A stretch of DNA of 19,619 nucleotides from Planctomycetaceae bacterium (GCA_015487825.1 WFOZ01000807.1:1-19619), one strand, 5' to 3'. Positions 6,316 through 15,285 are shown, counted from the first letter of the stretch. The notes: a model not told the origin generated them from the sequence alone. Program-made: numbers and translations.

Positions 6316-9300
6316 GTGAAATATCTATTTGCTCTCTCGTTGATGGTGCTCTCCTGCATGTCTAATAATTTGATCGGGAAGGAACCGGCAATTGATCTGG
6401 CTGAATTTCAAAAAGTAATTCGCACGACCGAACCGTTAACGCCTCAGCAGGAACGATTGCAGTTTCATCTTCCGCCCGGATTTGAAATTCAACTTGTCGC
6501 AGCAGAGCCGCAAATCGACAAGCCGATGAATATGGCTTTCGATGCTAAAGGGCGACTCTGGGTTACAACAACATTGGAATATCCTCTGCCTGCCAAAGTG
6601 GGAACCGATGCTCGCGACAGTATCAGGATTCTTGAAGATACAAACGGCGATGGGCGAGCAGACGTTGTAAAGACTTTTGCAACCGGCCTGAACATACCGC
6701 TTGGTATTATGCCGTATCAGGATGGCGTTGTCTGCTACAGCATTCCTAACATCTGGTTCCTGCGGGATACCGATGGCGATGACAAGGCGGACAGCAAAGA
6801 AATCCTGTACGGACCGCTCGGTTTTGAACGGGACACGCATGGAATGTGCAACAGCTTTACCCGCGGTTACGATGGCTGGCTGTATGCGACACATGGGTTT
6901 AATAATCATACGGAACTTTCCGGAAAAGACGGGCACACTATTACCATGAAGTCGGGGAATGTTTTTCGCATGCGATGGGATGGTTCTCGCGTGGAACATT
7001 TTTCACATGGACTGGTTAATCCATTCGGGATGACATTCGATGATGCGGGTGATCTGTTCGTGGCAGACTGCCACACCAAACCGATCAGTCTGATGCTCCG
7101 CGAAGGATACTATCAAAGTTTTGGCAAGCCTGATGATGGATTAGGTTACGTTCCCGATGTGATGGAACATCTGCATAATTCAACGGCAATTTCAGGCCTG
7201 GCGATTAACGAAAACTGCGGCTTTCCCGAAGAATATCATCGCAATACTTTCGGCGGGAATGTGATGACCAGTCGCATCAACCGGGATGAACTTCAACAGG
7301 TCGGTTCTACTGTTCGGGCAATCGAAAAGCCGGATTTTCTTATCGCTGGTGACCCCTGGTTTCGCCCGGTTGATTTGAAATTCGGTCCCGATGGCGCGTT
7401 GTATGTGGCAGATTTCTACAACCGGATTATCGGGCATTACGAAGTGAGTCTGGAACACCCCGGTCGCGACAGGCATCGGGGCCGCATCTGGCGAATCGTT
7501 TATAACGATCCCGGTAAAAAGAAGTCTCTGGTCCGTTCCAATAATTTTGCAGCGATGTCGTTAAAAGAATTATTCTTGGAACTTGCTGATTCTAATCGTG
7601 TGCGACGGATGCTGGCTGCTGATCGACTTGTTGATCATTTTGGCGAGCAGGCGATAGAACCGGCACTCTCTCTGTTAAGAACTTCCGCTCAGCCCACTTC
7701 GCGCATTCATGCTTTATGGATTCTAAATCGTCTGCACAAACTGAGCTTTTCAGACCTTTCCCAGGCAGCAGATGATTCTCATTTTGAAGTTCGTCTGCAC
7801 GCTTATCGTGTTTTGGCGGAATACCTCCTCGAAGAGGATGCCCCGATTGCTGAGTTGTTAAATGGCGGAATGAACGATGAAGTTCCGAGTGTTCGGCGGG
7901 CTGCAGTCCAGGCATCCGCCATTCATCGCCGGGAAGAAAATATTCCCGTCTTATTGAAACTGTTTCATTCGACTGATCCACAAGATGTTCATTTAAAGCA
8001 TGTCGTTAAGATTTCACTGAGAGATCATTTTTTGAATTTGGCTTGGTACCACAAAACGATGGCATCAATTTCTAATGCAGATATTCCACTCGTGGCTGGG
8101 ATTTCTCTCTCATTGAAAAATGAACCAGCCGGGCAGTTTATAGTGGAGAACCTTTCTACTCTTAATAAACACGAACCGAAAAAAATGAGTTCGTATATTA
8201 CATTCGCCAGCCAGTATGTTTCGGCTGAAGCAGTTGATGATCTTGTTCGGGAAATTCGCTCGCGTTATAAACAGGATCAGGAATTTCAGAGAGTGCAAAT
8301 GTTTTCTGTTAGACAAGGGCTGGCCAAACGAAATCAGAAACTCCCTGTATCAGTACAAAGCTGGGCAACAGGCCTGGCAGAAAATTTATTGATAAACGCA
8401 GACGGGCCGCAACCACTTGGCTGGAATTATTTACCTGGTCAATCTGCTGCTCAACCGAACCCGTGGCAGGTAACAAGACGTCGCCATTCTGAAGATGGCA
8501 GGCAGAAGACGCCTCTTTTCAGCAGTTTGCCGGGGGGCGAGAGAGCGACAGGGACTTATCGCTCTGAGCGATTTGTATTGCAGCCGGAGTTTCGGTTTTA
8601 TCTTTGTGGCCATGATGGATACCCCGGCAAACCATTGCGGAATCTCAATTTTGTAAAACTGCGAGATGCAAATACACACGAAGTTCTCAAATCCTGGCAA
8701 CCGCCTCGCAACGATGTCGCCAGACAGTTCACCTGGCAAACGGGCGATAACGCCGGTAGAGAAGTTGTTGTTGATTTGGTTGACGGAAACAATGAAGCTG
8801 CTTTTGCCTGGATTGCAGCGGGGCGTTTTTCAGAACCACGCCTCAATCCGTCGCGCATTACCCGGCAGATTCAGCAGGCGATTGAAATTATTGATACCTT
8901 CAAGCTTCATCAATTTCAAAACCAACTTTCACAATTACTGCGTTCCGGAAAAATGAACCGACACTTAGACAGCATGGCTGCGGTAGCCATCGTGAAGATG
9001 CAGCCTGAGGCGCGTCTGTTGGCCCTGGCTGGTGCTCTCAATCATGGCGGTGTTGAAACGGTACTGAGAAAACAGATTGTCGCTGCAATTATTCAGCATG
9101 ATCCTGTTGCTTCAAAGGATCTGATTATTCAGGTCATGAATTCAGCCAGTTTCAGCGAACAACGCGCCCTGGCAGATCGCCTTATTTCGGATTCAAAAGG
9201 ATTGCTGCTTCTACTGGAATTGCTCGATACCGGAAAAGCATCCGCCCGGTTACTGACGCAGCCTGAGTTGGCTCAAAAACTGGCTTCGCTGACGAATGAA

Positions 9301-9819
9301 AAACAAAAAGCGAAACTTGTAAAAATCGTCAACAGTCTCCCCAAAGAAGACGAACGCATTTTAAAACTGATTACATTACGGAAACAGAGTTACGCAATTT
9401 CCGGTGGAGATATTCCGGCAGGGAAAGTTCTCTACGATAAAAACTGTGCAACCTGTCATCAAATGGCAGGCAAGGGGAAACAGGTCGGCCCGAATCTGGA
9501 TGGAATTGGTAACCGCGGTCTGGAGCGTCTTTGTGAAGATATTCTGGCTCCCAATCGAAATGTCGATATCGCATTTCGATCCAGTACCATTCTTACCGAC
9601 GAAGGAAAAGTCTTTGTCGGATTGCTCAAAAACAGCGAAGGGGAGCAGTGGACCCTGGTCAATAACAAAGGAGAACTAATTCAGATTGCAGAGCAGAGTA
9701 TCGATGAGCACAAAAAATCGTTGCTGTCTCCTATGCCTGCCAACCTGGGAGAAGAACTTAACGACGAACAATTTCGCAACCTGCTCGCCTACCTGCTCAG
9801 CACTGCAGGCCCTCAATAA
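6316..9819 (+). CDS. PVC-type dehydrogenase: beta-propeller, HEAT repeats and C-terminal haem-c domain
   Basis: This 1167-residue exported protein matches the architecture annotated in planctomycetes and verrucomicrobia as a membrane-bound dehydrogenase domain followed by a CxxCH haem-binding domain. The N-terminus (KYLFALSLMVLSC) is a signal peptide with a lipobox-like VLSC, so C14 may be lipidated. Residues about 50-405 form a sugar-dehydrogenase-type propeller with acidic calcium-loop-like motifs DTNGDGRAD and DTDGDDKAD (151-159). HEAT-like helices follow at about 430-570, then a helical middle region. The haem site is CATCH (C1044, C1047, H1048), with M1140 in SPMPANL as likely sixth ligand. 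It probably oxidises a carbohydrate in the periplasm and passes electrons to its cytochrome; the substrate is unknown. Start: GTG at 6316, with GGAG 7 bases upstream. Confidence 0.92.
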   Translation: MKYLFALSLMVLSCMSNNLIGKEPAIDLAEFQKVIRTTEPLTPQQERLQFHLPPGFEIQLVAAEPQIDKPMNMAFDAKGRLWVTTTLEYPLPAKVGTDARDSIRILEDTNGDGRADVVKTFATGLNIPLGIMPYQDGVVCYSIPNIWFLRDTDGDDKADSKEILYGPLGFERDTHGMCNSFTRGYDGWLYATHGFNNHTELSGKDGHTITMKSGNVFRMRWDGSRVEHFSHGLVNPFGMTFDDAGDLFVADCHTKPISLMLREGYYQSFGKPDDGLGYVPDVMEHLHNSTAISGLAINENCGFPEEYHRNTFGGNVMTSRINRDELQQVGSTVRAIEKPDFLIAGDPWFRPVDLKFGPDGALYVADFYNRIIGHYEVSLEHPGRDRHRGRIWRIVYNDPGKKKSLVRSNNFAAMSLKELFLELADSNRVRRMLAADRLVDHFGEQAIEPALSLLRTSAQPTSRIHALWILNRLHKLSFSDLSQAADDSHFEVRLHAYRVLAEYLLEEDAPIAELLNGGMNDEVPSVRRAAVQASAIHRREENIPVLLKLFHSTDPQDVHLKHVVKISLRDHFLNLAWYHKTMASISNADIPLVAGISLSLKNEPAGQFIVENLSTLNKHEPKKMSSYITFASQYVSAEAVDDLVREIRSRYKQDQEFQRVQMFSVRQGLAKRNQKLPVSVQSWATGLAENLLINADGPQPLGWNYLPGQSAAQPNPWQVTRRRHSEDGRQKTPLFSSLPGGERATGTYRSERFVLQPEFRFYLCGHDGYPGKPLRNLNFVKLRDANTHEVLKSWQPPRNDVARQFTWQTGDNAGREVVVDLVDGNNEAAFAWIAAGRFSEPRLNPSRITRQIQQAIEIIDTFKLHQFQNQLSQLLRSGKMNRHLDSMAAVAIVKMQPEARLLALAGALNHGGVETVLRKQIVAAIIQHDPVASKDLIIQVMNSASFSEQRALADRLISDSKGLLLLLELLDTGKASARLLTQPELAQKLASLTNEKQKAKLVKIVNSLPKEDERILKLITLRKQSYAISGGDIPAGKVLYDKNCATCHQMAGKGKQVGPNLDGIGNRGLERLCEDILAPNRNVDIAFRSSTILTDEGKVFVGLLKNSEGEQWTLVNNKGELIQIAEQSIDEHKKSLLSPMPANLGEELNDEQFRNLLAYLLSTAGPQ

Positions 9820-9866
9820 TCAGAGAGCCTGCGAATGGATGAAATCAGAGTGGTCGCAGTATATTT

Positions 9867-11042
9867 TCAAGTGATTTCCTGCAGATCCTCTTCCATTGCA
9901 GCCAGAAGATGTCGGAATCGTCGCTGGTGTTGACCTTCCCCCGGACGGCCGTTGGCAATGATCACAACACTCATTTCGCGCTGTGGATCTGCAAAGCCAA
10001 TCGAACTTTGAGAACCGCCATGCCCAAAAGCACTTTCGGAACTGTGCACTCCATACCCATAAGGAACCGTTTTAACGCCGTATCGATTCGAATTGATTAT
10101 CACGCCCAAACCAAAATCCAATTTATGACGGAATGTCTCATCGACCAGATTCACTCGATGCCTGGTCGTCATCTGCTGAATTGAATCTGCAGAAAGAATC
10201 TGCTGTTGAATGCCATCGCTCATTCGAAGGGCATCATAAAAACGGCGTAAATCGCAGGCAGGGCCAGCAAAGCAGGAACCGGGAGAAACGATACCGCTTA
10301 GCATCCGATTGATATAAAGACTTTCGTGAATCTCTTCTTCATTACGATCAAAAATCAGCATTTTCCCGGTCAGTTCTTCTGCAGTGTCTCGAGAGACACA
10401 AACGGTATTTTTCATTTGTAGTGGCTCAAGAATTTCCTGCTGCGCAAACTGCGGGAAAGGCATTCCGGATGCCTGCGCAATTATTTCTCCCAATAAAATC
10501 CAGCTGGCAGCAGGAACATATGCTGCCCGTTGACCGGGAATCCAATCCTGTTGAACCGGTGTTTCACAAAGTCTTGCCAGAATTACGTCGAAATCTGTCT
10601 CAGGCCATCCGGTGCGGACATCCTTCAGGCCGGCAGTGTGAGATAAAATATGTTTGATCGTGACCTGCTCTTTCCCTTGCCCGGTAAAACAGGAAAGATG
10701 TTTAGAAACAGGGTCATCGACACAGAGTTGACCTCTTTGCTGCAAAATTAAAGTCGCCACCGCAGCGATTGGCTTACACGCGGAAAGCCAGAATAATTTC
10801 GTGTCAACATTCATCGAAGTACCCGGACGGGATTCTCCGTAGGCAAGTTCATAGTTTTTTCCCCGATAGGAAAGGCTCGCCTGCACTCCCAGATGCAGTT
10901 TTCTTTCAATCCCCTGCTCCACAACCTCCTGGAATCGTAAAAACATGAACTTCAATTCTGTTTCAAGTGTCGTAAAATCGAATCGTGTAAAATGACTTGC
11001 GTAATGACTCGCGGCATCACGGTTGAGTGAGTATGCTAACAA
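9867..11042 (-). CDS. Beta-lactamase-family (class C-like) serine hydrolase
   Basis: The 391-residue reading has the serine-hydrolase signatures of the class C beta-lactamase/EstB-type family: SACK (S87, K90) as the SxxK nucleophile motif, HILSHTAGL (131-139), Y175 in AAYVPAASW as the likely second catalytic tyrosine, and HGG (341-343) in place of the KTG box. HGG is common in esterase or peptidase relatives rather than true lactamases, so an esterase or D-amino-peptide hydrolase role is more likely than antibiotic resistance. There is no clear signal peptide in this reading. The start at 11042 is TTG with a weak AGAGG upstream; an ATG at 10946 (residue 33, MFLRFQEVV) sits where the conserved domain begins and is a real alternative. 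The 3' end converges on the dehydrogenase with a 47-bp gap. Confidence 0.85.
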   Translation of the reverse strand: MLAYSLNRDAASHYASHFTRFDFTTLETELKFMFLRFQEVVEQGIERKLHLGVQASLSYRGKNYELAYGESRPGTSMNVDTKLFWLSACKPIAAVATLILQQRGQLCVDDPVSKHLSCFTGQGKEQVTIKHILSHTAGLKDVRTGWPETDFDVILARLCETPVQQDWIPGQRAAYVPAASWILLGEIIAQASGMPFPQFAQQEILEPLQMKNTVCVSRDTAEELTGKMLIFDRNEEEIHESLYINRMLSGIVSPGSCFAGPACDLRRFYDALRMSDGIQQQILSADSIQQMTTRHRVNLVDETFRHKLDFGLGVIINSNRYGVKTVPYGYGVHSSESAFGHGGSQSSIGFADPQREMSVVIIANGRPGEGQHQRRFRHLLAAMEEDLQEIT

Positions 11043-11209
11043 TCTTTATCTGCCTCTGTAAGCGAGGTAATCAGTAGATTAGCCGTAGGTAGAGTCAGGG
11101 ATTTTTTAACCGGGCTTCTGCGGACAAGATGAGTTTCAGATTCTATTTTCGCCATAACCTTATTTAATATAACGAGTTACACTTTTAACGGCAGTGTCGA
11201 TTCAATCAG

Positions 11210-11239
11210 CATTTACAGAGATATTTTCACCTGTAAATG
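11210..11239. repeat. Perfect 9-bp inverted repeat in intergenic DNA
   Basis: CATTTACAG and CTGTAAATG are exact reverse complements 12 bases apart. The position, about 170 bases upstream of the serine hydrolase start, would fit an operator or an RNA hairpin. There is no T-run to suggest termination. The function is unknown. Confidence 0.4.
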
Positions 11240-11314
11240 GGTGGAAACCGAGTATACGATCAGTAACACGCCTTTCCAAAGTTGTCTGTAGAAAGTGCCT
11301 TGCAGAAAAAAATC

Positions 11315-11456
11315 GTTACTATTCAGCTTTGGCGTAGGGTCCGCTATTGCGGACCACGATGGGAAGTGGATCCTCCTATTTCGTGCGGTGGTCCGCAATA
11401 GCGGACCCTACGGGCAACCTGAGTTACTGCAAAATCACTCATCACTGAATAGTTAC
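11315..11456. mobile_element. MITE-like element, copy 2, with 8-bp target duplication
   Basis: This 142-bp element is the sister of the one at 6135-6277. The ends are GTTACTATTCAG (11315-11326) and CTGAATAGTTAC (11445-11456), inverted repeats with one mismatch at the third base of the left tip. The flanking octamer AAAAAATC occurs at 11307-11314 and 11457-11464, a different target duplication from that of copy 1. The core again has GTAGGGTCCGCTATTGCGGACC and its mirrored partner ending AGCGGACCCTAC. The two copies agree closely in the core and diverge mostly in the A/T-rich right-hand third. No reading frame of its own is present. Confidence 0.92.
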
Positions 11457-11565
11457 AAAAAATCTTACGTTTTACTCTTTAAGCCTCAGCTGGTATCCGG
11501 AAAATTGAGCAACTCTTTTTCGGTAAACCTGGCGACGTCCAGTCAGGATGAATGTGATTTAACTG

Positions 11566-12834
11566 ATGACAGAAAATCTCCACCGAAAATTTGCTCTTGA
11601 AGTTGCCGAGCGGCTTGTTGCAGCCGGGTATCAGGCCCTGTGGGCGGGGGGATGCGTCCGCGACTACCTGATGGGGCAATCGCCTGAGGATTATGATGTT
11701 GCAACCGATGCAGTACCGGATCAGGTTCGAAAAATTTTCGGTAGAAAACAGACTTTTGCAGTGGGAGAAAGTTTTGGCGTAATTGTCGTGCTTGGTCCCG
11801 GCAAGCAATACGGGCAGGTGGAAGTGGCAACATTTCGTCAGGACAGTCTGACCTCCGATGGCAGGCGTCCCGATTCAATCCAGTTCTGTTCCGCTCAGGA
11901 AGATGCTCAAAGACGCGATTTGACAATCAACGGCCTGTTTTATGATCCACTTAACGACGAGGTTCTGGATTACGTTGGTGGTCGCAAAGATTTGGAGCAG
12001 AAAATCATTCGGGCCATTGGCAACCCTGTGGCAAGAATGCAGGAAGACAAACTTCGGATGTTGCGATGCATCCGTTTTACATCCCGGTTCCAATTTCAAT
12101 TGGATCGACAAACTGCCGATGCGATTCGGGAACTGGCTCCCCAAATACAGGTGGTCAGCAAGGAACGTATCGCTCAGGAAATGCGAAAAATATTCGCCGA
12201 CAAAAACCGTGCCTTTGCTTTGCAACTGATTGATTCGCTCGGTTTGTTTCGCGTTCTCTTTCCCGAACTGGAACAATATTGGGCCAGTTCCTCATTCCGG
12301 TCTACCACTATCAAATACTTCGAGCAGCTACAACTTCAAGACTATCAACTTGCCTTTGCCATTCTGCTTCGAGAAATGCAATTATCGGCAGATTCCATCA
12401 ACTCATCCAGAAGCCCTTCGCCGGTAAAGAAATTCTGCAAAGCTTTAAAATTTTCCAATCAGGAAACAGACTGCATCGACTGGCTCGTTGCCCATCAGTC
12501 TGCCCTGCAACAGGCATCAAATCTTGCTTTGCATCAGCTCAAGCCGTTGTTATGCAGTTCCTATGCCGGGCAACTGCTGGAACTGACCAGGTTACATGAA
12601 ACGGTCACCAACCAGCCGCCAGAAGACTTTGAATACTGCATGGAATACCTGAAGAAAACTCCGCCCGAAGTTCTGGACCCGCCCACTCTTCTGAGTGGCG
12701 ATGATTTAATAAAATCAGGCATGAAACCGGGTAAAAACTTTTCAGAGCTACTCAAAAAAGTTCGTTGTGCGCAACTTGATGAGCAGATTCAGACAGAGCA
12801 GCAAGCTCGGAATCTGATTGGGCTCAATAAGTAA
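11566..12834 (+). CDS. CCA tRNA nucleotidyltransferase / poly(A) polymerase family (class II)
   Basis: The 422-residue enzyme belongs to the class II nucleotidyltransferase superfamily that adds CCA to tRNA 3' ends or poly(A) to RNA. Motif A is complete: WAGGCVRDYLMGQSPEDYDVAT (26-47), with catalytic D42 and D44, and E86 (QVEVATFR) as the likely third carboxylate. RRDLTINGL (116-124), DYVGGRKDLE (135-144) and EDKLRMLRCIRF (160-171) are the later neck/head motifs used for nucleotide selection and tRNA contact. The helical C-terminal half is less conserved, and I see no HD-domain phosphohydrolase motif. CCA addition is the likelier role. The ATG at 11566 has an AGGATGA-like element about 17 bases upstream, a weak ribosome site. 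The 3' end overlaps the convergent gene by 11 bp. Confidence 0.9.
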   Translation: MTENLHRKFALEVAERLVAAGYQALWAGGCVRDYLMGQSPEDYDVATDAVPDQVRKIFGRKQTFAVGESFGVIVVLGPGKQYGQVEVATFRQDSLTSDGRRPDSIQFCSAQEDAQRRDLTINGLFYDPLNDEVLDYVGGRKDLEQKIIRAIGNPVARMQEDKLRMLRCIRFTSRFQFQLDRQTADAIRELAPQIQVVSKERIAQEMRKIFADKNRAFALQLIDSLGLFRVLFPELEQYWASSSFRSTTIKYFEQLQLQDYQLAFAILLREMQLSADSINSSRSPSPVKKFCKALKFSNQETDCIDWLVAHQSALQQASNLALHQLKPLLCSSYAGQLLELTRLHETVTNQPPEDFEYCMEYLKKTPPEVLDPPTLLSGDDLIKSGMKPGKNFSELLKKVRCAQLDEQIQTEQQARNLIGLNK

Positions 12835-14074
12835 AACCGCCATTTAACAAAAGCGTGCTGGCAGGATTATAATCTCCCAGACCAGAGGAGTATTCTAAAC
12901 TTCGTCCGATGACTAACCCGGTTTCCCAGAACCAGGATCTGTTCTCCGGAAGCTTATGCTCCACTCCTCCCAGAAGCCGATACTCTCGAATAGTAACGAC
13001 ATCATCGGTACCATTACTGCGATTGATCGCCCATGAACCGCCGCCGAATTCTGCGCCCAGATATCCCCACTTTTCGTACTCTCCCGATTTCGATAACTGC
13101 AATTTGAACCGTGGTCTTGGAAAGATCAGCTCGATACGACTTCGCTCGGTCGGAGACCAACTGACTCCAAACAACGGCAACAGCGAAACATCTTCCCGAT
13201 CTAAATAAGCAACTCCTATTGTCCACTGTCTGTCTTCGGTCTGTTGAAATATCATCATACCGACTCCCTGGATGCGGATCTGTTTCGAACTGCCTGTCTG
13301 GAAATCGCTGGCAACTCCAGGAGCAACAGAAACTTTTCCGATCCAGCGATCAGAAAATGGAATGTAAGTGGCAAAGTTGACGTAAGCATAATGCAACGCA
13401 CCAGGTACGTCTGTTCGATCCGGGCCATTCAATAAATACATCTGATACGCCGGAGTGATCGAAGCGACTTGAAATTTCGGAAAGATAATTTTTCCGCTCA
13501 GGTTAATATCTGTTATTCCCATTCGGTCTCCGGAACCGGGCAGCCAGGCACCGGAAAGTGAAGTCGATTTCCAGGAAATCCATTTGGCCGGAGTTGTCAC
13601 ACAGTCCAGAGAACTCCTTTCTGAGGGACCGTGAAGGGCTCCGGAAGATTGCCCCGGTTTAGAATCGACATCATTCAATGCCTGCCCGAGGACCGAAGAA
13701 TTATCCTGATAAGATAGCAACTGCGTTGTATCAAATGATGAATGGTCCGTAATCTGGTTCTGATCTAACGTAATATTTTCTGCAAGGTGATGCTGTTCAC
13801 CGGCTGTTTCAGCTCGATGCGGCCCTTGCGTCCAGCCGCCTCCCATTTGCTCAATGGTCCCGGATAACCAGACCGCCTGCCTGGGAGTAGCAGCCGGTTT
13901 TAAAGTCCCAGGATAATTTGTAATACCAGGCGAAAGGATTCGAAAACTGGGATATACTCTCTGCTGATCCTGTGCTTCTGTTTTATCTGTTGCGATCGCA
14001 AAGCAGAACAGAGTTAACAGGCAGTAATTCAGAAGGGAAATAGATTGATTGCCCGAGTGACAATAATTGGACAT
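12824..14074 (-). CDS. Secreted beta-rich protein, probable outer-membrane beta-barrel (DUF6268-like)
   Basis: The 416-residue protein starts with a basic-poor but hydrophobic leader (LLNYCLLTLFCFAIATD), with a plausible cleavage near TEA-QD at about residue 34. After a polar, low-conservation region to about 155, the remainder alternates hydrophobic and polar residues in strand-like stretches (for example WIGKVSVAPGVASDF, QWTIGVAYLDRED, RIELIFPRPRFKLQL) and ends in LLLNGGFTY with a terminal aromatic, as in outer-membrane barrels. The segments LDREDVSLLPLFGVSW and ELIFPRPRFK recall the family I know as DUF6268, common in planctomycetes, but I cannot confirm this by search. No function is assigned. 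The ATG at 14074 lacks a clear ribosome site. Its stop lies inside the end of the convergent nucleotidyltransferase gene. Confidence 0.7.
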   Translation of the reverse strand: MSNYCHSGNQSISLLNYCLLTLFCFAIATDKTEAQDQQRVYPSFRILSPGITNYPGTLKPAATPRQAVWLSGTIEQMGGGWTQGPHRAETAGEQHHLAENITLDQNQITDHSSFDTTQLLSYQDNSSVLGQALNDVDSKPGQSSGALHGPSERSSLDCVTTPAKWISWKSTSLSGAWLPGSGDRMGITDINLSGKIIFPKFQVASITPAYQMYLLNGPDRTDVPGALHYAYVNFATYIPFSDRWIGKVSVAPGVASDFQTGSSKQIRIQGVGMMIFQQTEDRQWTIGVAYLDREDVSLLPLFGVSWSPTERSRIELIFPRPRFKLQLSKSGEYEKWGYLGAEFGGGSWAINRSNGTDDVVTIREYRLLGGVEHKLPENRSWFWETGLVIGRSLEYSSGLGDYNPASTLLLNGGFTY

Positions 14075-14640
14075 ACTGCGATCTGCCAGAGGGAAAACTT
14101 TGGAGGGAAACGCCAGGTTTGTATTAATCTGATGAAATATCAGTGAGATGAGAAATCGGAAGGGAGCTGGTTCTTAACTTACTTTCTGTCTTTTCGTCAA
14201 GAGATAAAATGCATTTGAAAAACAGTCAATCAGCAAGTCTGCATTTCTGTATTGCTGACGGTTATTTTTTTTACGTGATGCGAGAATTGCCAGGTGTTAT
14301 TTCTAAAACATCTCTCTGAATTAACAGAAGTTCTCCTATTCTTGGAGTTGATAATCAGAATAAATCAGCCGTATCGGGTGCGGCAGTGGTTTGACTGCCA
14401 TTTGGAGATAAATTTTACAAAATGAGGAATATCGCATATTTCCAGCGAAAAAGTGCTTATTTTAACGGATCAAGAATGTCGAAAGATTGATATGTAGAGT
14501 CTCTTTTGAGATTTTCCCGAGAGGGCTAGCAAGATTCGTGAAGATTGTTATATGATACAATTCTTAACGAAGGAATGCTGGCGGGGCGAAGTTTGTCCTG
14601 CCTACCAATATGAACTTTCTCGACGGGCAAGGAGGCCGCC
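14075..14640. other. Long divergent intergenic region, largely unexplained
   Basis: These 566 bases are A/T-rich and carry no coding-like frame. They hold a weak minus-strand promoter candidate near 14172-14200, a 6-bp hairpin GGCAGT/ACTGCC at 14382-14399, short palindromes around 14500-14526 (TCTCTTTTGAGA and CCCGAGAGGG), and a TATGAT box at 14551-14556 that could serve the acetyltransferase gene, with no good -35 box. A small RNA or leader could be hidden here, but nothing I can see proves it. Confidence 0.35.
14172..14200 (-). promoter_or_regulatory. Possible promoter of the outer-membrane-type protein
   Basis: On the minus strand TTGACG (14195-14200) is followed after 17 bases by TTAAGA (14172-14177), about 98 bases upstream of the ATG at 14074. 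The -35 box is good and the -10 box poor, so this is a weak candidate. Confidence 0.22.
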
Positions 14641-15192
14641 GTGAGTTTTGATGACATCAGTGATTCAAATTCTTCACTTCAAATTCGTTGGCTCATTCGA
14701 CGCGATATGCCGGAAGTACTGGCGATCGAACAGGAGAGCTTCGAACACGCGTGGACCGAAGAAGAATTTCTCTGCATTCTCCGACAGCAGAATTGCATCG
14801 GGATGGTTGCAGAGATTGATCATGAAATTGTCGGCTTCATGATTTACGAACTGCATAAATCCAATTTGCATGTCTTGAATTTTGCAGTCGCCAAGCAGTA
14901 TCGTCGAAAGGGTGTCGGCACCCAGATGGTTGATCGGTTGGTCGACAAGCTTTCTCTTCAACGCCGAAAGGAAATCCTGCTTGAAGTTCGTGAGCGAAAC
15001 CTTGCCGCCCAAATGTTCTTCAAAGACCTCGATTTCATGGCTGTGACAGTCTTGCGAAATCATTACGACGATACCTGCGAAGACGCATACATTATGAGAT
15101 ACCAGTTGCAGAAGGTACCTGCGTTGGCTTTGTATTCGCCTAAAAATCGTATCAGTGCCTATTACGACGCTTACGATGCAGATGCCGCTTGA
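14641..15192 (+). CDS. rimI: RimI-like GNAT N-acetyltransferase
   Basis: The 183-residue protein is a single GNAT domain that transfers acetyl from acetyl-CoA. The CoA-binding motif A is FAVAKQYRRKGVGTQMVDRL (81-100), with the Q/RxxGxG loop QYRRKGVG. The N-terminal PEVLAIEQESFEHAWTEEEF and the later VRERNLAAQMFFKDLDF match the ribosomal-protein alanine acetyltransferase (RimI) pattern, so modification of the N-terminus of ribosomal protein S18 is the default prediction; other N-terminal acetyltransferases look similar. No tsaB/tsaD neighbour supports the choice. The GTG start at 14641 follows AAGGAGG at ideal spacing, the strongest ribosome site in the window. The transcript likely stops at the hairpin at 15229-15254. 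Confidence 0.82.
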   Translation: MSFDDISDSNSSLQIRWLIRRDMPEVLAIEQESFEHAWTEEEFLCILRQQNCIGMVAEIDHEIVGFMIYELHKSNLHVLNFAVAKQYRRKGVGTQMVDRLVDKLSLQRRKEILLEVRERNLAAQMFFKDLDFMAVTVLRNHYDDTCEDAYIMRYQLQKVPALALYSPKNRISAYYDAYDADAA

Positions 15193-15226
15193 ATAACGGA
15201 AGACTTTTTCGGATTGGTGATTAAGC

Positions 15227-15257
15227 AAAAAGGCAGACATTTCTGTCTGCCTTTGTT
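15227..15257. terminator. Bidirectional intrinsic terminator between convergent genes
   Basis: AAAGGCAGACA (15229-15239) pairs perfectly with TGTCTGCCTTT (15244-15254) across a 4-base loop. On the minus strand the stem is followed by TTTTTGC, a good T-run, so it should end the TPR-lipoprotein transcript. On the plus strand it is followed by TTTGTTCT and can end the acetyltransferase transcript. It lies between stop codons at 15192 and 15286. Confidence 0.88.
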
Positions 15258-15285
15258 CTATTGCGTCAGCACAAACAGCAACCGG

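Larger units (their letters stand above)
11043..11565. other. Divergent intergenic region with MITE and a separate inverted repeat
   Basis: These 523 bases separate the serine hydrolase and the nucleotidyltransferase. From the left there are about 165 A/T-rich bases with no clear feature, then a perfect 9-bp inverted repeat CATTTACAG (11210-11218) and CTGTAAATG (11231-11239) with a 12-base loop, then the second MITE copy at 11315-11456, then about 109 bases leading to the nucleotidyltransferase. No ORF with coding character or RNA gene is seen. Confidence 0.6.

Noticed and set aside
6436..6999. 187-codon minus-strand open frame opposite the dehydrogenase
   Set aside because: It is a shadow of a gene with clear propeller motifs; the translated product has no coherent domain.
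9805..9832. GCAGGC...GCCTGC inverted repeat at the end of the dehydrogenase gene as a terminator
   Set aside because: The stem is short and bulged, begins inside the coding region, and is not followed by a T-run.
14674..15240. 188-codon minus-strand open frame opposite the acetyltransferase
   Set aside because: It lies wholly across a well-supported GNAT gene, has no recognisable motif, and would run through the bidirectional terminator region.
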